From assembly GCF_902150035.1 (NCBI RefSeq), contig NZ_LR597509.1:1-64000 (forward strand): a stretch of 64,000 bases of DNA, in the 5' to 3' direction. Below, piece by piece: positions 54,156 through 62,881 of the stretch. A program made the position numbers and the translations under genes. A model generated the notes under the pieces. The model made no database searches. It had not been told where the DNA came from and saw only the letters and a program-made list of their open reading frames with translations. Source of the DNA: Enorma burkinafasonensis (GTDB lineage Bacteria > Actinomycetota > Coriobacteriia > Coriobacteriales > Coriobacteriaceae). Positions within the stretch are counted from its first letter, which is position 1. Every line of letters begins with the position of its first letter.

Positions 54156-55886
54156 GAGGAGCGCCGCGAGGTAGGCGCGCTCGGCGGCGTCGAGTGCGGC
54201 GGCGGGTCCGGCATCGGGTGCGGTGCCGGTCCTGTCGGCTCCTCCTTCCCCACCCGCCGCGGCGCTTTCCGCATCTGCGGGCGGAATGGAGCAGGAAACC
54301 GCCTTCTGTGCGCCCGGTTCCTGCTTTTTCTCGCCCGCAGATTGGGGCGCTGCGAGTTGGGGCGCCGCGGTTTGGGGTGCCGATGCCGGGGCCTGGAGCG
54401 GGGCCGGCGCCGCGACAGGCACCGCAGCGGGTCCCGCCGTCGCGACCTCTTCAGCGGTGCCTCCGTCCCCGCGCTCCTCGTCCGTGAGCAGCGCGTCGCG
54501 CGCCCACGCCGCGGCGCTGCGGATGCCCGCGAGCTGCGAGAGGTCGATCTCGACCGCGCGGCGCGCGTGCTCGGCCTTCCAGGCGGTCCAGGCCGCGACC
54601 TCCTTGTCGATCAGCTCGTTGAGGTACTTGGGGAGGTCCTGCTCCTTGAGCGGATGCGGGTAGCCCAGAGCGTCGCGCAGCTTGCGGTCGACCGCGCGCA
54701 TGACCTTGCCCAGAACGGGGCTCTTCTCGCGCGCGCCGTACACGCGGATGCAGCGCCAGGTGCCGCGGCGGCACTGGTACCAGTGGATGGCGTCGAGCCG
54801 GTAGTCGACGGAGGGGTGCTGGCGCGGCTCGAAGAACACCGCGCTCGAGAACATGGTGTAGCTCATGTTCAGCTCCTCCCCGAAGAGCGTCTCGACGAAG
54901 CCGCTTCTGCGGTAGCGCCTATAGTACCGGAGCAGCCGGACATACACGGCGCAGGCGACGTGGCGCAGGTCGTCCGGCGTGTCCTTGTACAGGCGCGAGA
55001 GGCGGATGCGGTACGACGACAGCGCATCGATCGCCGCGAGGAGCGCCGCCTCGTGGGCGGCGTCCGCCGGGAGGGGGAGCGCCGAGGCCTGCACCCGCCG
55101 TCCGCGCCAGCATCCTCCCGAGCCGCCCTGCTGCGTCCCCTCGGCGACCTGCGCCCAGGAGGCATCGAGCGAGATCGCCTCGACCTCGTCGTCATCGTTC
55201 GCGACGATGATATCGATGTTCTCCAGGAGGTCGGGGTCGAAGGGTGCGCTCTGGCTGACCAGCTCGAGCAGCGCCCGGTCGAAGACGATGTCGGCGCACT
55301 CGCCCAGAAGCGCGGGGTCGAGCCCGTGGTAGACCACGTAGTCGCGCAGCCAGGTGCGCGCGTAGCGGTCGATGCCCGGCGCGATCTCGCGGTACGCCCG
55401 CCAGAAGGCATCGAGCTTGCGGAAGCCGTCGAGCGCGTCGGTGGCGCCGACGCCGTTGATGAGCTCGTAAAGGTACACGTACGCGTAGGCGAGCGGGCCC
55501 TCCTGGATGTCGCCGCGGCGCACCGCCGCGCGCCACGTGAAGTAGCCGCGCAGCTGCCGGTCGCTCATCGCGTTGTAGGTGGGGTAGTACGAGTCGAAGG
55601 CGCCGTGGTAGGGGCAGTCGTCCTCAAAGTCCTCCATGAAGCGCGCCTGCCGGTAGAACAGCTCGGCCTCGCTGAGCCAGCGCCCGCGCGGCGACCCCTC
55701 CTGCCAGCGCGAGATCTTGCGCATCTCGCGGTAGCGCTCGGGCAGGTAGCCGGCCATCTGGCGCCCGGTGGTGATGATGGGCTCGTTGCGGTAGACGGCG
55801 CTGGAGAAGTGCGAGCTGCCGCGTAGCCGCTCGCTCGCGTTGATGCGCTCTATGAGTTCATGCACGTCATGCACGATGCCATCCAT
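54150..55886 (-). pseudogene. TerB_N/TerB_C domain protein, 3' truncated
   Basis: ATG 55886 follows GGAGGAGGTGG. Residues about 30-200 match TerB_N: NEPIITTGRQMAGYLPERY, LYELINGVG, then helices to about 350. A Pro/Ala linker holding a REP-like palindrome follows at 54274-54343. The TerB_C domain begins (LDAAERAYLAALLAGDRAA) and is cut at about 54150, after which the frame is antisense-like sequence in the brxD-like region. Homologous loci have TerB_N protein, DUF2791 ATPase and helicase in this order. Probably nonfunctional in the C-domain; the N-domain could still be made. Confidence 0.66.
54274..54343. repeat. REP-like palindromic element, copy 2 (inside terB)
   Basis: ATCTGCGGGCGGAA...AGCAGGAAACCG at 54274-54302 pairs with CGGTTCCTGCT...CGCCCGCAGAT ending 54342. 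The right arm matches the palindrome at 10466-10490. The element is read in frame by the terB ORF, within a low-complexity linker. Confidence 0.65.
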
Positions 55887-56298
55887 GCGGCCACCTCCTC
55901 CGCGTGCCCGCCGGTCGCTTTGGGGGCGGCGGACGGTTTTCGCTTCGATTGACCTTCCATTGTACTACAGGTACAAACACCTGTTCGTATGAATGCTGTG
56001 GCGCGTCACTGTGCTGCGCTCGCGGGTCACGGCCATGGGCTTCTCGCGAGATCCTGCAGGCTCAGGCTCGGCAATCGGGCATCTCGAGGTGCGTTCGGAG
56101 CCGATTTGGGGGTTCTTATTTATATAAAAATCAAGTAGTAGGTACCTTTATTCCAACCGGGCGAGTATACGGGCGGTGCACGGAAGCAAAACCGCAGGGA
56201 CACCGACTTCCATGTTTCGCGCTACTTCGCCATGAGGCGAAAAGGTACCGACTATCGAAAAAAGTTGGCGGCCGCACCCGCGATGGGGCGGTTTTCAG
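55887..56298. promoter_or_regulatory. Upstream region of the terB operon with LexA-like box and palindrome
   Basis: TTGTAC-TACAG-GTACAA at 55960-55976 is a perfect 6-bp inverted repeat. Overlapping it, 55974-55987 reads CAAACACCTGTTCG, one mismatch from the CGAAC-N4-GTTCG form of actinobacterial LexA sites. The start codon of terB is about 75 bases away on the minus strand. The rest of the gap, including AT-rich 56110-56150, shows no gene; GGTACC-TTT and AAA-GGTACC at 56140 and 56245 form a distant inverted pair. Confidence 0.4.
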
Positions 56299-57012
56299 CT
56301 ACACGAAGGCGAGCGCGACGGCGACGACCACCGCGGGCAGCATGTTCGCCGGCTTGAACGTCCGCTCCCAGATGAGGTTCACGCCCACGCAGAAGATGAG
56401 GATGGAGCCCACGAGCGAGAGGTTCGCGAGCGCCGCATCGGTCATGATGGGCTGGATGAGGCGCGCGAGCAGGGTGATGCTCCCCTGGAACACGGCGACG
56501 GGCAGCGCGGAGAAGATGGCGCCGCGTCCGAGCGAGGCGGCCATCGTGCAGACGATGAGCGCGTCGAGCGCGCCCTTGAGCGCGAGGGTGGACCAGTCGC
56601 CCAAAATGCCGTCCTGGATCGAGCCGACGATTGCCATCGCGCCGATGCAGACCGTGAGCGACGTGCTCACGAACGCCTTGACGAAATCGCGGTCGCCCTC
56701 GCCGCCCACCTTGCGCTTGAGCCATTCGCCCAGGGTGACGAAGTGGCGGTCGATGTCGATGAGCTCGCCCACGAGCGAGCCGATGGCGAGCGACGCGACC
56801 ATCATCATGCTCCCGCCGCTCACGAGCCTGCCGTCCTGGATCGAGAGCATGCCGCTGAGCGCGCCGGCGAGCCCGACGAAGATCACGCTCACGCCGGCTG
56901 CCTTCATGAGGGTGTCTTGGACCTTGGGCGTGAAGAGTCGGCCGCCGGCGAGTCCCACGACGCCGCCGACGATGATGAGCGCCACGTTGATGACCGTCCC
57001 GAGCCCGACCAC
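56299..57012 (-). CDS. DUF554 membrane protein
   Basis: 237 residues from GTG 57012 behind GGGAGGCATC. The family opening GLGTVINVALIIVGGVVG is followed by about seven hydrophobic helices, GSLVGELIDIDR, and the conserved FVSTSLTVCIGAMAIVGSIQDG. DUF554 (YdfK/YqgA) proteins have been proposed as transporters, but no substrate is established. It stands alone. Confidence 0.85.
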   Translation of the reverse strand: MVGLGTVINVALIIVGGVVGLAGGRLFTPKVQDTLMKAAGVSVIFVGLAGALSGMLSIQDGRLVSGGSMMMVASLAIGSLVGELIDIDRHFVTLGEWLKRKVGGEGDRDFVKAFVSTSLTVCIGAMAIVGSIQDGILGDWSTLALKGALDALIVCTMAASLGRGAIFSALPVAVFQGSITLLARLIQPIMTDAALANLSLVGSILIFCVGVNLIWERTFKPANMLPAVVVAVALAFV

Positions 57013-57210
57013 GATGCCTCCCGTGCGTGCGGGCCCCGCCGCTCGCACGGCAGGGCCGAAGGTTCCGCTGCGCCCGCGCTCCCGCCCTTGGGGCGGAGCA
57101 CCGGGCCTATCGCATCGTAGCAGATGGCGCGGGAGGCTGTGGGGTGCGGGCTGGGTCTGGGCGAAGGCCTGCGGGCGACCGGGCGCGGGCCGCGGGCGCG
57201 GTGCGCGAGG

Positions 57211-57549
57211 CTAGGCGGCGGGCTGCGCGCCGCCACCGCCCGCGGGCGCGGTGGGGACGAGCGAGATGCCCATGGCGCGCGCGTACTCGGCGAGGTGCAG
57301 GTCCTTGTCGAGGCGCCGCATCAGGCGCTTGCGGGCGGCGATCGCCTCGGGCGTGTCGGGCGGCACCGGTACGCCGGCGGCGGCGCCGACGCGCTCGGCC
57401 ACGCGATGGAACGCGACTGGGTCGCAGACCTCGGCGCTGGTCACGGTCACGATCGTGTAGCCGGGAAAGGCGTCCAGGTCCGCGGGGAGGCTCAGGGGAT
57501 CGTCGACGATCTCGATAGCCACCTTCGCGTCGGGTAGGTAAACGGCCAT
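57211..57549 (-). CDS. Small conserved-looking protein, unknown
   Basis: 112 residues from ATG 57549, with GGAGGACGT upstream. The first half (YLPDAKVAIEIVDDPLSLP; YTIVTVTSAEVCDPVAFHRV) has the alternating strand-helix layout and the IEI acidic strand of a minimal PD-(D/E)xK or VSR-like fold, without a clear lysine motif. The end is Gly/Ala-rich. Not assignable. Confidence 0.6.
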   Translation of the reverse strand: MAVYLPDAKVAIEIVDDPLSLPADLDAFPGYTIVTVTSAEVCDPVAFHRVAERVGAAAGVPVPPDTPEAIAARKRLMRRLDKDLHLAEYARAMGISLVPTAPAGGGGAQPAA

Positions 57550-58001
57550 ACGTCCTCCTCTTCCTCGCGCCCGCGGGCGGATCGGGCGCCGCGTTTCCGC
57601 AAGCGGCCAGGGCGCCGCGCATCTGCAGGAGCCGCCGAGTGCCCCGCCTCCCGCGGGCATCTCTCGTGCCATGGAGGCTAGCAGGCGAATCAAACGGATT
57701 TGGCAGCGGTTCTTACCGGTTTCTCACCGCCGCAGCGCCACGGGTGCGAAAAATCGATTGTGTGAAAGCCGTGGACGTCTGGCCAGCAAACCGTTTGCGC
57801 ATCGTGCCGGGATGGCGCACTCGGCGCCGTTGCGGCGCGGCATCTGGCAGGCGAGGGCTTGCCGCGCCCCGCATCCCGTTCGCCGAACCGCGCCGCCCGC
57901 CGCCCCGATTGTTTCCAAACCGAAATCGGAAGCCGGGGCGCAAGGTAGCGGCGATGCCCGGGGATACAATGGCAGCAGATGCATCAAGGGGAGGTGGGGT
58001 C
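57550..58001. other. Intergenic, no gene recognised
   Basis: Open frames here lack ribosome sites and coding character. The 3' end carries the AAGGGGAGGTGGGG ribosome site of the dehydrogenase gene; its promoter must lie in this gap but no confident -35/-10 pair was found. Confidence 0.4.
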
Positions 58002-59696
58002 ATGGGCAGCTCCCAGGCCCGTATCGATGCGATCGGTCCCGCGTTCGGGGACTACCTGCACGATGAATCGAGGAACACCGGCTTCGCGGACACGATCTCG
58101 TTCCCGCGAAGCGAGGACGAGGTCCGCGCGGTGCTGCGTGCGCTGCACGGGCGGCGCGTCCCCGTGACGGTCCAGGGCGCCCGGACGGGTCTCGCCGCCG
58201 GCGCGGTGCCCCACGGCGGGCACATCATGAACCTCTCGCGCATGAACCGCGTGCTGGGCCTGAGCCGCGACGGGGCGGGTGCGTTCGCCGTGCGCGTCGA
58301 GCCGGGCGTGGTCCTCTCGGAGCTGCGCAAGCACCTCGCCGCGAAGCGCTTTCCTGAGGACGGCTGGGACGAGGCCTCCCGCGCCGCCGCCCGCGCGCTC
58401 GCCGAGGCCTCCGAGCAGATGTTTCCCACCGACCCCACCGAGTCGACAGCCTGCCTGGGCGGCATGGCGGCGTGCAACGCGTCGGGCGCGCGCAGCTACC
58501 GCTACGGGCCCATGCGCCCGCACGTCCGGGCGCTCCGCATGGTGCTCGCTGACGGCGACGTGCTCGCGCTGCGCCGCGGCGAGGCGCGCTCGCGCGGCCG
58601 GTCGCTCGAGGTCGTCACGGAGGCGGGACGCACGATCGCGGTCGAGCTGCCGACCTACACCATGCCGCACGCGAAGAACGCCTCGGGCTACTACGTCGCC
58701 GACGACATGGACGCGATCGACCTGGCGATCGGCTCGGACGGCACGCTCGGCGTCATCACCGAGCTCGAGCTCGCGCTCATGCCCGCGCCGCCGGTGATCT
58801 GGGGCGCGAGCTGCTTTCTTCCCGACGAGGAGGCGGCGCTCGACGCGACGGTCGCCGCGCGCGAGGGGCTCCGCCATGTGGCGGCCCTCGAGTACTTTGA
58901 TCCGGCGTCCCTCGACATCCTGCGGCGCGCCAAGGCGGGCGGTGCGGCGTTCGCGGCGCTCCCCGAGCTGCCCGCGGATGCGGCATGCTGCCTCTACGTC
59001 GAGCTCCACAGCGCGAGCGAGGACGAGGCGGCAGACGACCTCGCGCGGCTCGCGGGGCTTCTCGGGCGCGTGGGCGGCGACGCGAGCCGCACGTGGGTCG
59101 CGCGCACCGCGCTCGACCGCGAGACGCTCACGTTCTTCAGGCATGCCGTGCCGGAGAGCGTCAACATGCTCATCGACGAGCGCCGCCGCACCGACCCCGC
59201 GATCACCAAGCTGGGCAGCGACATGTCCGTGCCCGACGAGCGCCTGCGCGACGTCGTGGCCATGTACCGCGCGACGCTCGCCGAGGCCGGGCTCGAGTCG
59301 GCCGCGTGGGGGCATATCGGCGACAACCACCTGCACGTGAACGTGCTTCCGCGCTCGCAGGGCGACTACCTGCGCGGCAAGGAGCTCTTCGAGCGCTGGG
59401 CGCGCACCGTCACCGAGCTGGGCGGCGCCGTCTCGGCCGAGCACGGCGTGGGCAAGGTCAAGCGGGATTTCCTGGCGGTCATGTACGGTGAGGCGCACGT
59501 GCGCGAGATGGCGCGCGTGAAGCGCGCGTTCGACCCCTTCTGCCAGCTGGGGCGCGGCAACCTGTTCGACGAGGAGTTGCTGGAAGATAGTGCGCTCGAC
59601 GGGGCGCCGGGCGAAGCCGCCTGCGCGGTCGCGCCGGATGGCGGCGCCTGCGCGGGCCCCTCGGCATCCGCCGCCTGCGGGGAGGTGCGTGCCTGA
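58002..59696 (+). CDS. FAD-linked lactate/glycolate dehydrogenase (GlcD/LctD-like)
   Basis: 564 residues from ATG 58002 (GGGGAGGTGGGG upstream). The FAD-binding type 4 domain is at residues about 40-260 (PVTVQGARTGLAAGAVPHGG; GSDGTLGVITELELAL). The FAD-oxidase C domain is at about 265-525 (WGHIGDNHLHVN and VSAEHGVGKVKR carry the metal-binding and substrate residues). It overlaps etfB by one base (TGATG) and etfA follows, the order of the electron-confurcating lactate dehydrogenase of Acetobacterium (LctD with LctBC). That system couples lactate oxidation by NAD+ to oxidation of reduced ferredoxin. Substrate could also be another 2-hydroxy acid. Confidence 0.88.
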   Translation: MGSSQARIDAIGPAFGDYLHDESRNTGFADTISFPRSEDEVRAVLRALHGRRVPVTVQGARTGLAAGAVPHGGHIMNLSRMNRVLGLSRDGAGAFAVRVEPGVVLSELRKHLAAKRFPEDGWDEASRAAARALAEASEQMFPTDPTESTACLGGMAACNASGARSYRYGPMRPHVRALRMVLADGDVLALRRGEARSRGRSLEVVTEAGRTIAVELPTYTMPHAKNASGYYVADDMDAIDLAIGSDGTLGVITELELALMPAPPVIWGASCFLPDEEAALDATVAAREGLRHVAALEYFDPASLDILRRAKAGGAAFAALPELPADAACCLYVELHSASEDEAADDLARLAGLLGRVGGDASRTWVARTALDRETLTFFRHAVPESVNMLIDERRRTDPAITKLGSDMSVPDERLRDVVAMYRATLAEAGLESAAWGHIGDNHLHVNVLPRSQGDYLRGKELFERWARTVTELGGAVSAEHGVGKVKRDFLAVMYGEAHVREMARVKRAFDPFCQLGRGNLFDEELLEDSALDGAPGEAACAVAPDGGACAGPSASAACGEVRA

Positions 59697-60502
59697 TGCA
59701 TATCGTGGTCTGCGTGAAGGCGGTGCCGGGAAGCACCGAGGTGCGGATGGACCCCATCACTCACACGATCGTCCGCGACGGCGCTGCCGCGGTGGTGAAC
59801 CCCTTTGACGCGACGGCGCTCGAGGTCGCGCTGCGCATCAAGGACGAGCGGGCGGCCCGCGGCGCCTCGACGCGGGTGAGCGCGCTCTCGATGGGGATCC
59901 CCGTCACCGAGGCCCTGCTGCGCGACTGCATCGCCCGCGGGGCCGACGATGCGCTCCTGCTTTCCGACCGGGCGTTCGCGGGGGCGGACACGCTCGCGAC
60001 GAGCTACGCGCTCTCCTGCAGCCTGCGCGAGCTCGCCCGCGGCGCCGCGCCCGACCTCATCCTCTGCGGCAAGATGGCCGTCGACGGCGACACGGCCCAG
60101 ATCGGGCCCGAGCTCGCGGGCCTTCTGGGCCTCGCCTGCGCGACCGACGTGCGCGCGGTCGAGTCCTGCACAGACGGCGCGGTCATTGTGCGGCGCGCCA
60201 CCGACTCGGGCCTCGAGCGGGCGGAGGTGCCGCTGCCGGCGGTCCTCACCATGGCGAAGGACGCAGCCCAGCCCCGCATGCCGAGCATCCTGGGCGTGCT
60301 CGCCGCCCGCGGCGCCGCGGTGCGCGTGCTCGGCGCGCGCGAGGCCGGTGCCGACCCGGCGCGCATCGGGCTTGCGGGTTCGCCCACGCAGGTGGTCCGT
60401 TCCTTCGTGCCCGAGCGCGCGGCCGAGGCCGAGGATATCGCGGGCGGCGTCGCCGAGCAGGCGGCGCGTGTGCTCGAGCTGATGGGAGGTGCCGGCGCAT
60501 GA
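59696..60502 (+). CDS. etfB: Electron transfer flavoprotein beta subunit
   Basis: 268 residues. EtfB features: HIVVCVKAVPGSTEVRMDP at the start, NPFDATALEVALRIKDE, and LILCGKMAVDGDTAQIGPELAGLLG (60055-60129), the AMP/FAD-binding segment. In bifurcating Etfs this subunit holds the electron-bifurcating FAD. Its stop overlaps the etfA start (ATGA). The module passes electrons from the dehydrogenase to NAD and ferredoxin. Confidence 0.92.
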   Translation: MHIVVCVKAVPGSTEVRMDPITHTIVRDGAAAVVNPFDATALEVALRIKDERAARGASTRVSALSMGIPVTEALLRDCIARGADDALLLSDRAFAGADTLATSYALSCSLRELARGAAPDLILCGKMAVDGDTAQIGPELAGLLGLACATDVRAVESCTDGAVIVRRATDSGLERAEVPLPAVLTMAKDAAQPRMPSILGVLAARGAAVRVLGAREAGADPARIGLAGSPTQVVRSFVPERAAEAEDIAGGVAEQAARVLELMGGAGA

Positions 60503-61728
60503 GCGGGCTTGCGGTCGATACCGAGCGCTGCGTCGGGTGCGCCCGCTGCGTGCGGGCATGCGCGTTCGGCGGGATCGAGGTGCGCGACCGGCTCGCGCGC
60601 CCCACCGACGCCTGCACGCTGTGCGGCGCCTGCGTCGAGGCCTGCCCGACGGCTGCGCTCGCCGTCGGGCGCGACGTTGCCGGTGCTGCGCCGGGGCGGC
60701 TCGATGCTCAGGGCCTCGCGGGCTTCCGGGACATCTGGGTCGTCGCGCAGCGGGATGCCGCCGGCGCCGTGCTGCCGGTGACCTTCGAGCTCGTCGCCAA
60801 GGCGCGCGAGCTCGCCGCCGCGCGCGGTTGCCGCGTCGTGGCGGTGCTCGCCGAGGGCGCGCAGGGGCCGTCCTGCGCCAAGGCGCTTCTCGCCGCGGGT
60901 GCGGACGCGGTGCTCAGGTGCCGCGACGGGCGCCTCGCGGAGCAGGATGCCGAGGTCCTCGCCTCGCTGCTCGTCGCGCTCGCGCGCGACCGCAGGCCCG
61001 AGGTCGTGCTCTTCGGGGCGACGGCGCTCGGCCGCGAGGTCGCGCCGCGCGCGGCGGTGCAGCTCGCAAGCGGCCTCACGGCGGATTGCACCGCGCTTTC
61101 CATCGACCCTGTGACCGATCTTCTGCAGCAGACGCGCCCTGCCTTTGGCGGCAACCTCATGGCGACGATCGAGTGCCCCGCGCACCGTCCCCAGATGGCG
61201 ACGGTCCGTCCCGGCGTGTTCGCCGGCCCGCATGACGCCGGCACTCCGCGCGGCGCCGCGCCCGCTTCCGGCCCTGTCGAGGACGTCGTGCTCGACGCCG
61301 CGGTGGCGCCCCGCGTGCGCGTGATCGAGCGCGTCGCCGCAGCAGGCGGCCCCTCGATCGCGCAGGCCAAGCGGCTCGTCGTCGTGGGGCGCGGCATCGG
61401 AGGCAAGAAGAACCTCCCGCTCATGGAGCACCTCGCCTACCTGCTCGGCGCCGAGCTGGGCTGCACGCGGCCGCTCGTGGAGGCGGGCTGGCTCGACTAT
61501 GCGCACCAGGTGGGGCAGACGGGCGTCGCGGTGGCGCCGGAGCTTATGCTCAGCCTCGGGGTCTCCGGCGCGGTCCAGCACCTGGCGGGCATCGGCGGCG
61601 CCCGCACCGTCATCGCCGTGAACGAGGACCCGTCCGCGCCGATCTTCGGCGCCGCGCGCTACCGCGTCGTGGCCGACTGTATGGAGCTCACCCGCGAGCT
61701 CGTGCGCCGTCTCGAGGCCCGCCGTTAG
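60499..61728 (+). CDS. etfA: Electron transfer flavoprotein alpha subunit with N-terminal 2[4Fe-4S] ferredoxin
   Basis: 409 residues. Residues 11-21 (CVGCARCVRAC) and 39-49 (CTLCGACVEAC) are two classic CxxCxxCxxxC cluster motifs. The EtfA body follows, with the C-terminal FAD-binding domain: VGRGIGGKKNLPLMEHLAYL, GQTGVAVAPEL and GVSGAVQHLAGI near 320-375, NEDPSAPIF. The fused ferredoxin is found in confurcating lactate and caffeyl-CoA Etfs and supports direct ferredoxin contact. Confidence 0.93.
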   Translation: MSGLAVDTERCVGCARCVRACAFGGIEVRDRLARPTDACTLCGACVEACPTAALAVGRDVAGAAPGRLDAQGLAGFRDIWVVAQRDAAGAVLPVTFELVAKARELAAARGCRVVAVLAEGAQGPSCAKALLAAGADAVLRCRDGRLAEQDAEVLASLLVALARDRRPEVVLFGATALGREVAPRAAVQLASGLTADCTALSIDPVTDLLQQTRPAFGGNLMATIECPAHRPQMATVRPGVFAGPHDAGTPRGAAPASGPVEDVVLDAAVAPRVRVIERVAAAGGPSIAQAKRLVVVGRGIGGKKNLPLMEHLAYLLGAELGCTRPLVEAGWLDYAHQVGQTGVAVAPELMLSLGVSGAVQHLAGIGGARTVIAVNEDPSAPIFGAARYRVVADCMELTRELVRRLEARR

Positions 61729-61730
61729 GC

Positions 61731-62060
61731 CTACAGGAACACCAGGTTCACGAGCGTCATGTAGAGCCCCGTGCCCGCGAAGATCGAGAGCAGCATGTTG
61801 CGGCGCCACAGGTAGAGCGCGCCGGTCACGAGGATGCAGATGAGCTCGGGTGCCGCGTGGTGCCCGGTGAAGAGGCTCACGTCCTTCAGGCAGTAGACCA
61901 CGAGCAGCCCGAAGACCGCGCCGGGGAGCGCGCGCCCCAGGTAGCGGATGTAGCGCGGCGCCTCGCGCCCGGAGGGGAAGGCGAAAAACGGCAGCGCGCG
62001 CGTGAGCACGGTCGCGGCCGCGGCGACGGCGATGGTGGCGATCATCTGGGGCGTCGTCAT
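61731..62060 (-). CDS. azlD: AzlD family branched-chain amino acid exporter subunit
   Basis: 109 residues, ATG 62060 overlapping the azlC stop (ATGA). Hydrophobic segments IATIAVAAAATVLTRALPFF, AVFGLLVVYCLKDV and ICILVTGALYLW with TRALPFF match AzlD, the small partner of AzlC. It ends two bases from the convergent etfA stop. Confidence 0.88.
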   Translation of the reverse strand: MTTPQMIATIAVAAAATVLTRALPFFAFPSGREAPRYIRYLGRALPGAVFGLLVVYCLKDVSLFTGHHAAPELICILVTGALYLWRRNMLLSIFAGTGLYMTLVNLVFL

Positions 62061-62842
62061 CGCGCATCGCCTCCGGCGGCGTCGTCCGCGGCGGCATGGC
62101 CCCCATCGCCGGCGCCGTTGCCCCCGGCACGCTCGGCCTGCTCGCTCCCCGACACCCCGAGCACCGGCTCGAGCCGCCCGCGTGCGAGCGTGACGGCCGC
62201 CAGGATGATGAGCATCGCCGGAATCATGAAGAGGTCGGCCCCGAACGCCCAGAGCGCGACGAGTGCCGCGCCGACGCCGATGATCTCGCTTGCGGGCACG
62301 GGGTCCTTCTGCCACTGGTCGATGAAGATCACCGTGAAGAGCGCCGTCATCGCGAACGACACGCCCTCGACCTCGAGCGCGACCATGCTGCCGAAGAGGC
62401 TCCCCAGCGTGCAGCCCACGACCCAGTAGAGCTGGTCGAGCAGGCTCACGAAGGTCATGAACCAACCCTCGTCCACGCCTGCGGGCACGCGGGCCGAGAA
62501 GTTGATCGAGAACGACTCGTCGCACATCGCGAAGATGAGGTAGGGCCGCTTGGCGCCCTGCCCGCGGAACCGCTCGAGCATCGAGAGGCCGTAGAACAGG
62601 TGCCGCGCGTTGATGACGAGCACCGTGAGGAACACCTGCACGGGGTTGAACGGCGCCGTGAGCATGGACGCGACGACGAACTCGGCCGAGCCGGCGAAGA
62701 TGAGGCACGCCATGAGCGGCGGCACCCACCAGGGGAGGCCGAGCGACGTCGCGTAGATGCCGCAGGTGATTCCCAGGAACAGGAAGCCGGCGAGGATGGG
62801 TATGGTCGGCGGGAACGCCGCCTTGAGGGCGGCGAGGCGCAC
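62057..62842 (-). CDS. azlC: AzlC family branched-chain amino acid exporter subunit
   Basis: 261 residues from GTG 62842; no strong ribosome site, and no better start exists before the preceding stop. AzlC features: LGITCGIYATSLGLPWW, FAGSAEFVVASML, INARHLFYGLSML and CDESFSI. The pair exports branched-chain amino acids such as leucine. A Gly/Ala/Asp-rich tail of about 35 residues follows the last helix. The upstream cyclase gene ends 39 bases before it. Confidence 0.9.
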   Translation of the reverse strand: MRLAALKAAFPPTIPILAGFLFLGITCGIYATSLGLPWWVPPLMACLIFAGSAEFVVASMLTAPFNPVQVFLTVLVINARHLFYGLSMLERFRGQGAKRPYLIFAMCDESFSINFSARVPAGVDEGWFMTFVSLLDQLYWVVGCTLGSLFGSMVALEVEGVSFAMTALFTVIFIDQWQKDPVPASEIIGVGAALVALWAFGADLFMIPAMLIILAAVTLARGRLEPVLGVSGSEQAERAGGNGAGDGGHAAADDAAGGDAR

Positions 62843-62881
62843 GGATGCGCCGGTACGCGGGGCGGACAGGGCGGCTCGCCT

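Noticed and set aside
49414-55886. Complete BREX system
   Set aside because: Only BrxD-like and helicase parts are present; BrxA, BrxB, BrxC, PglX and PglZ are absent from the window.
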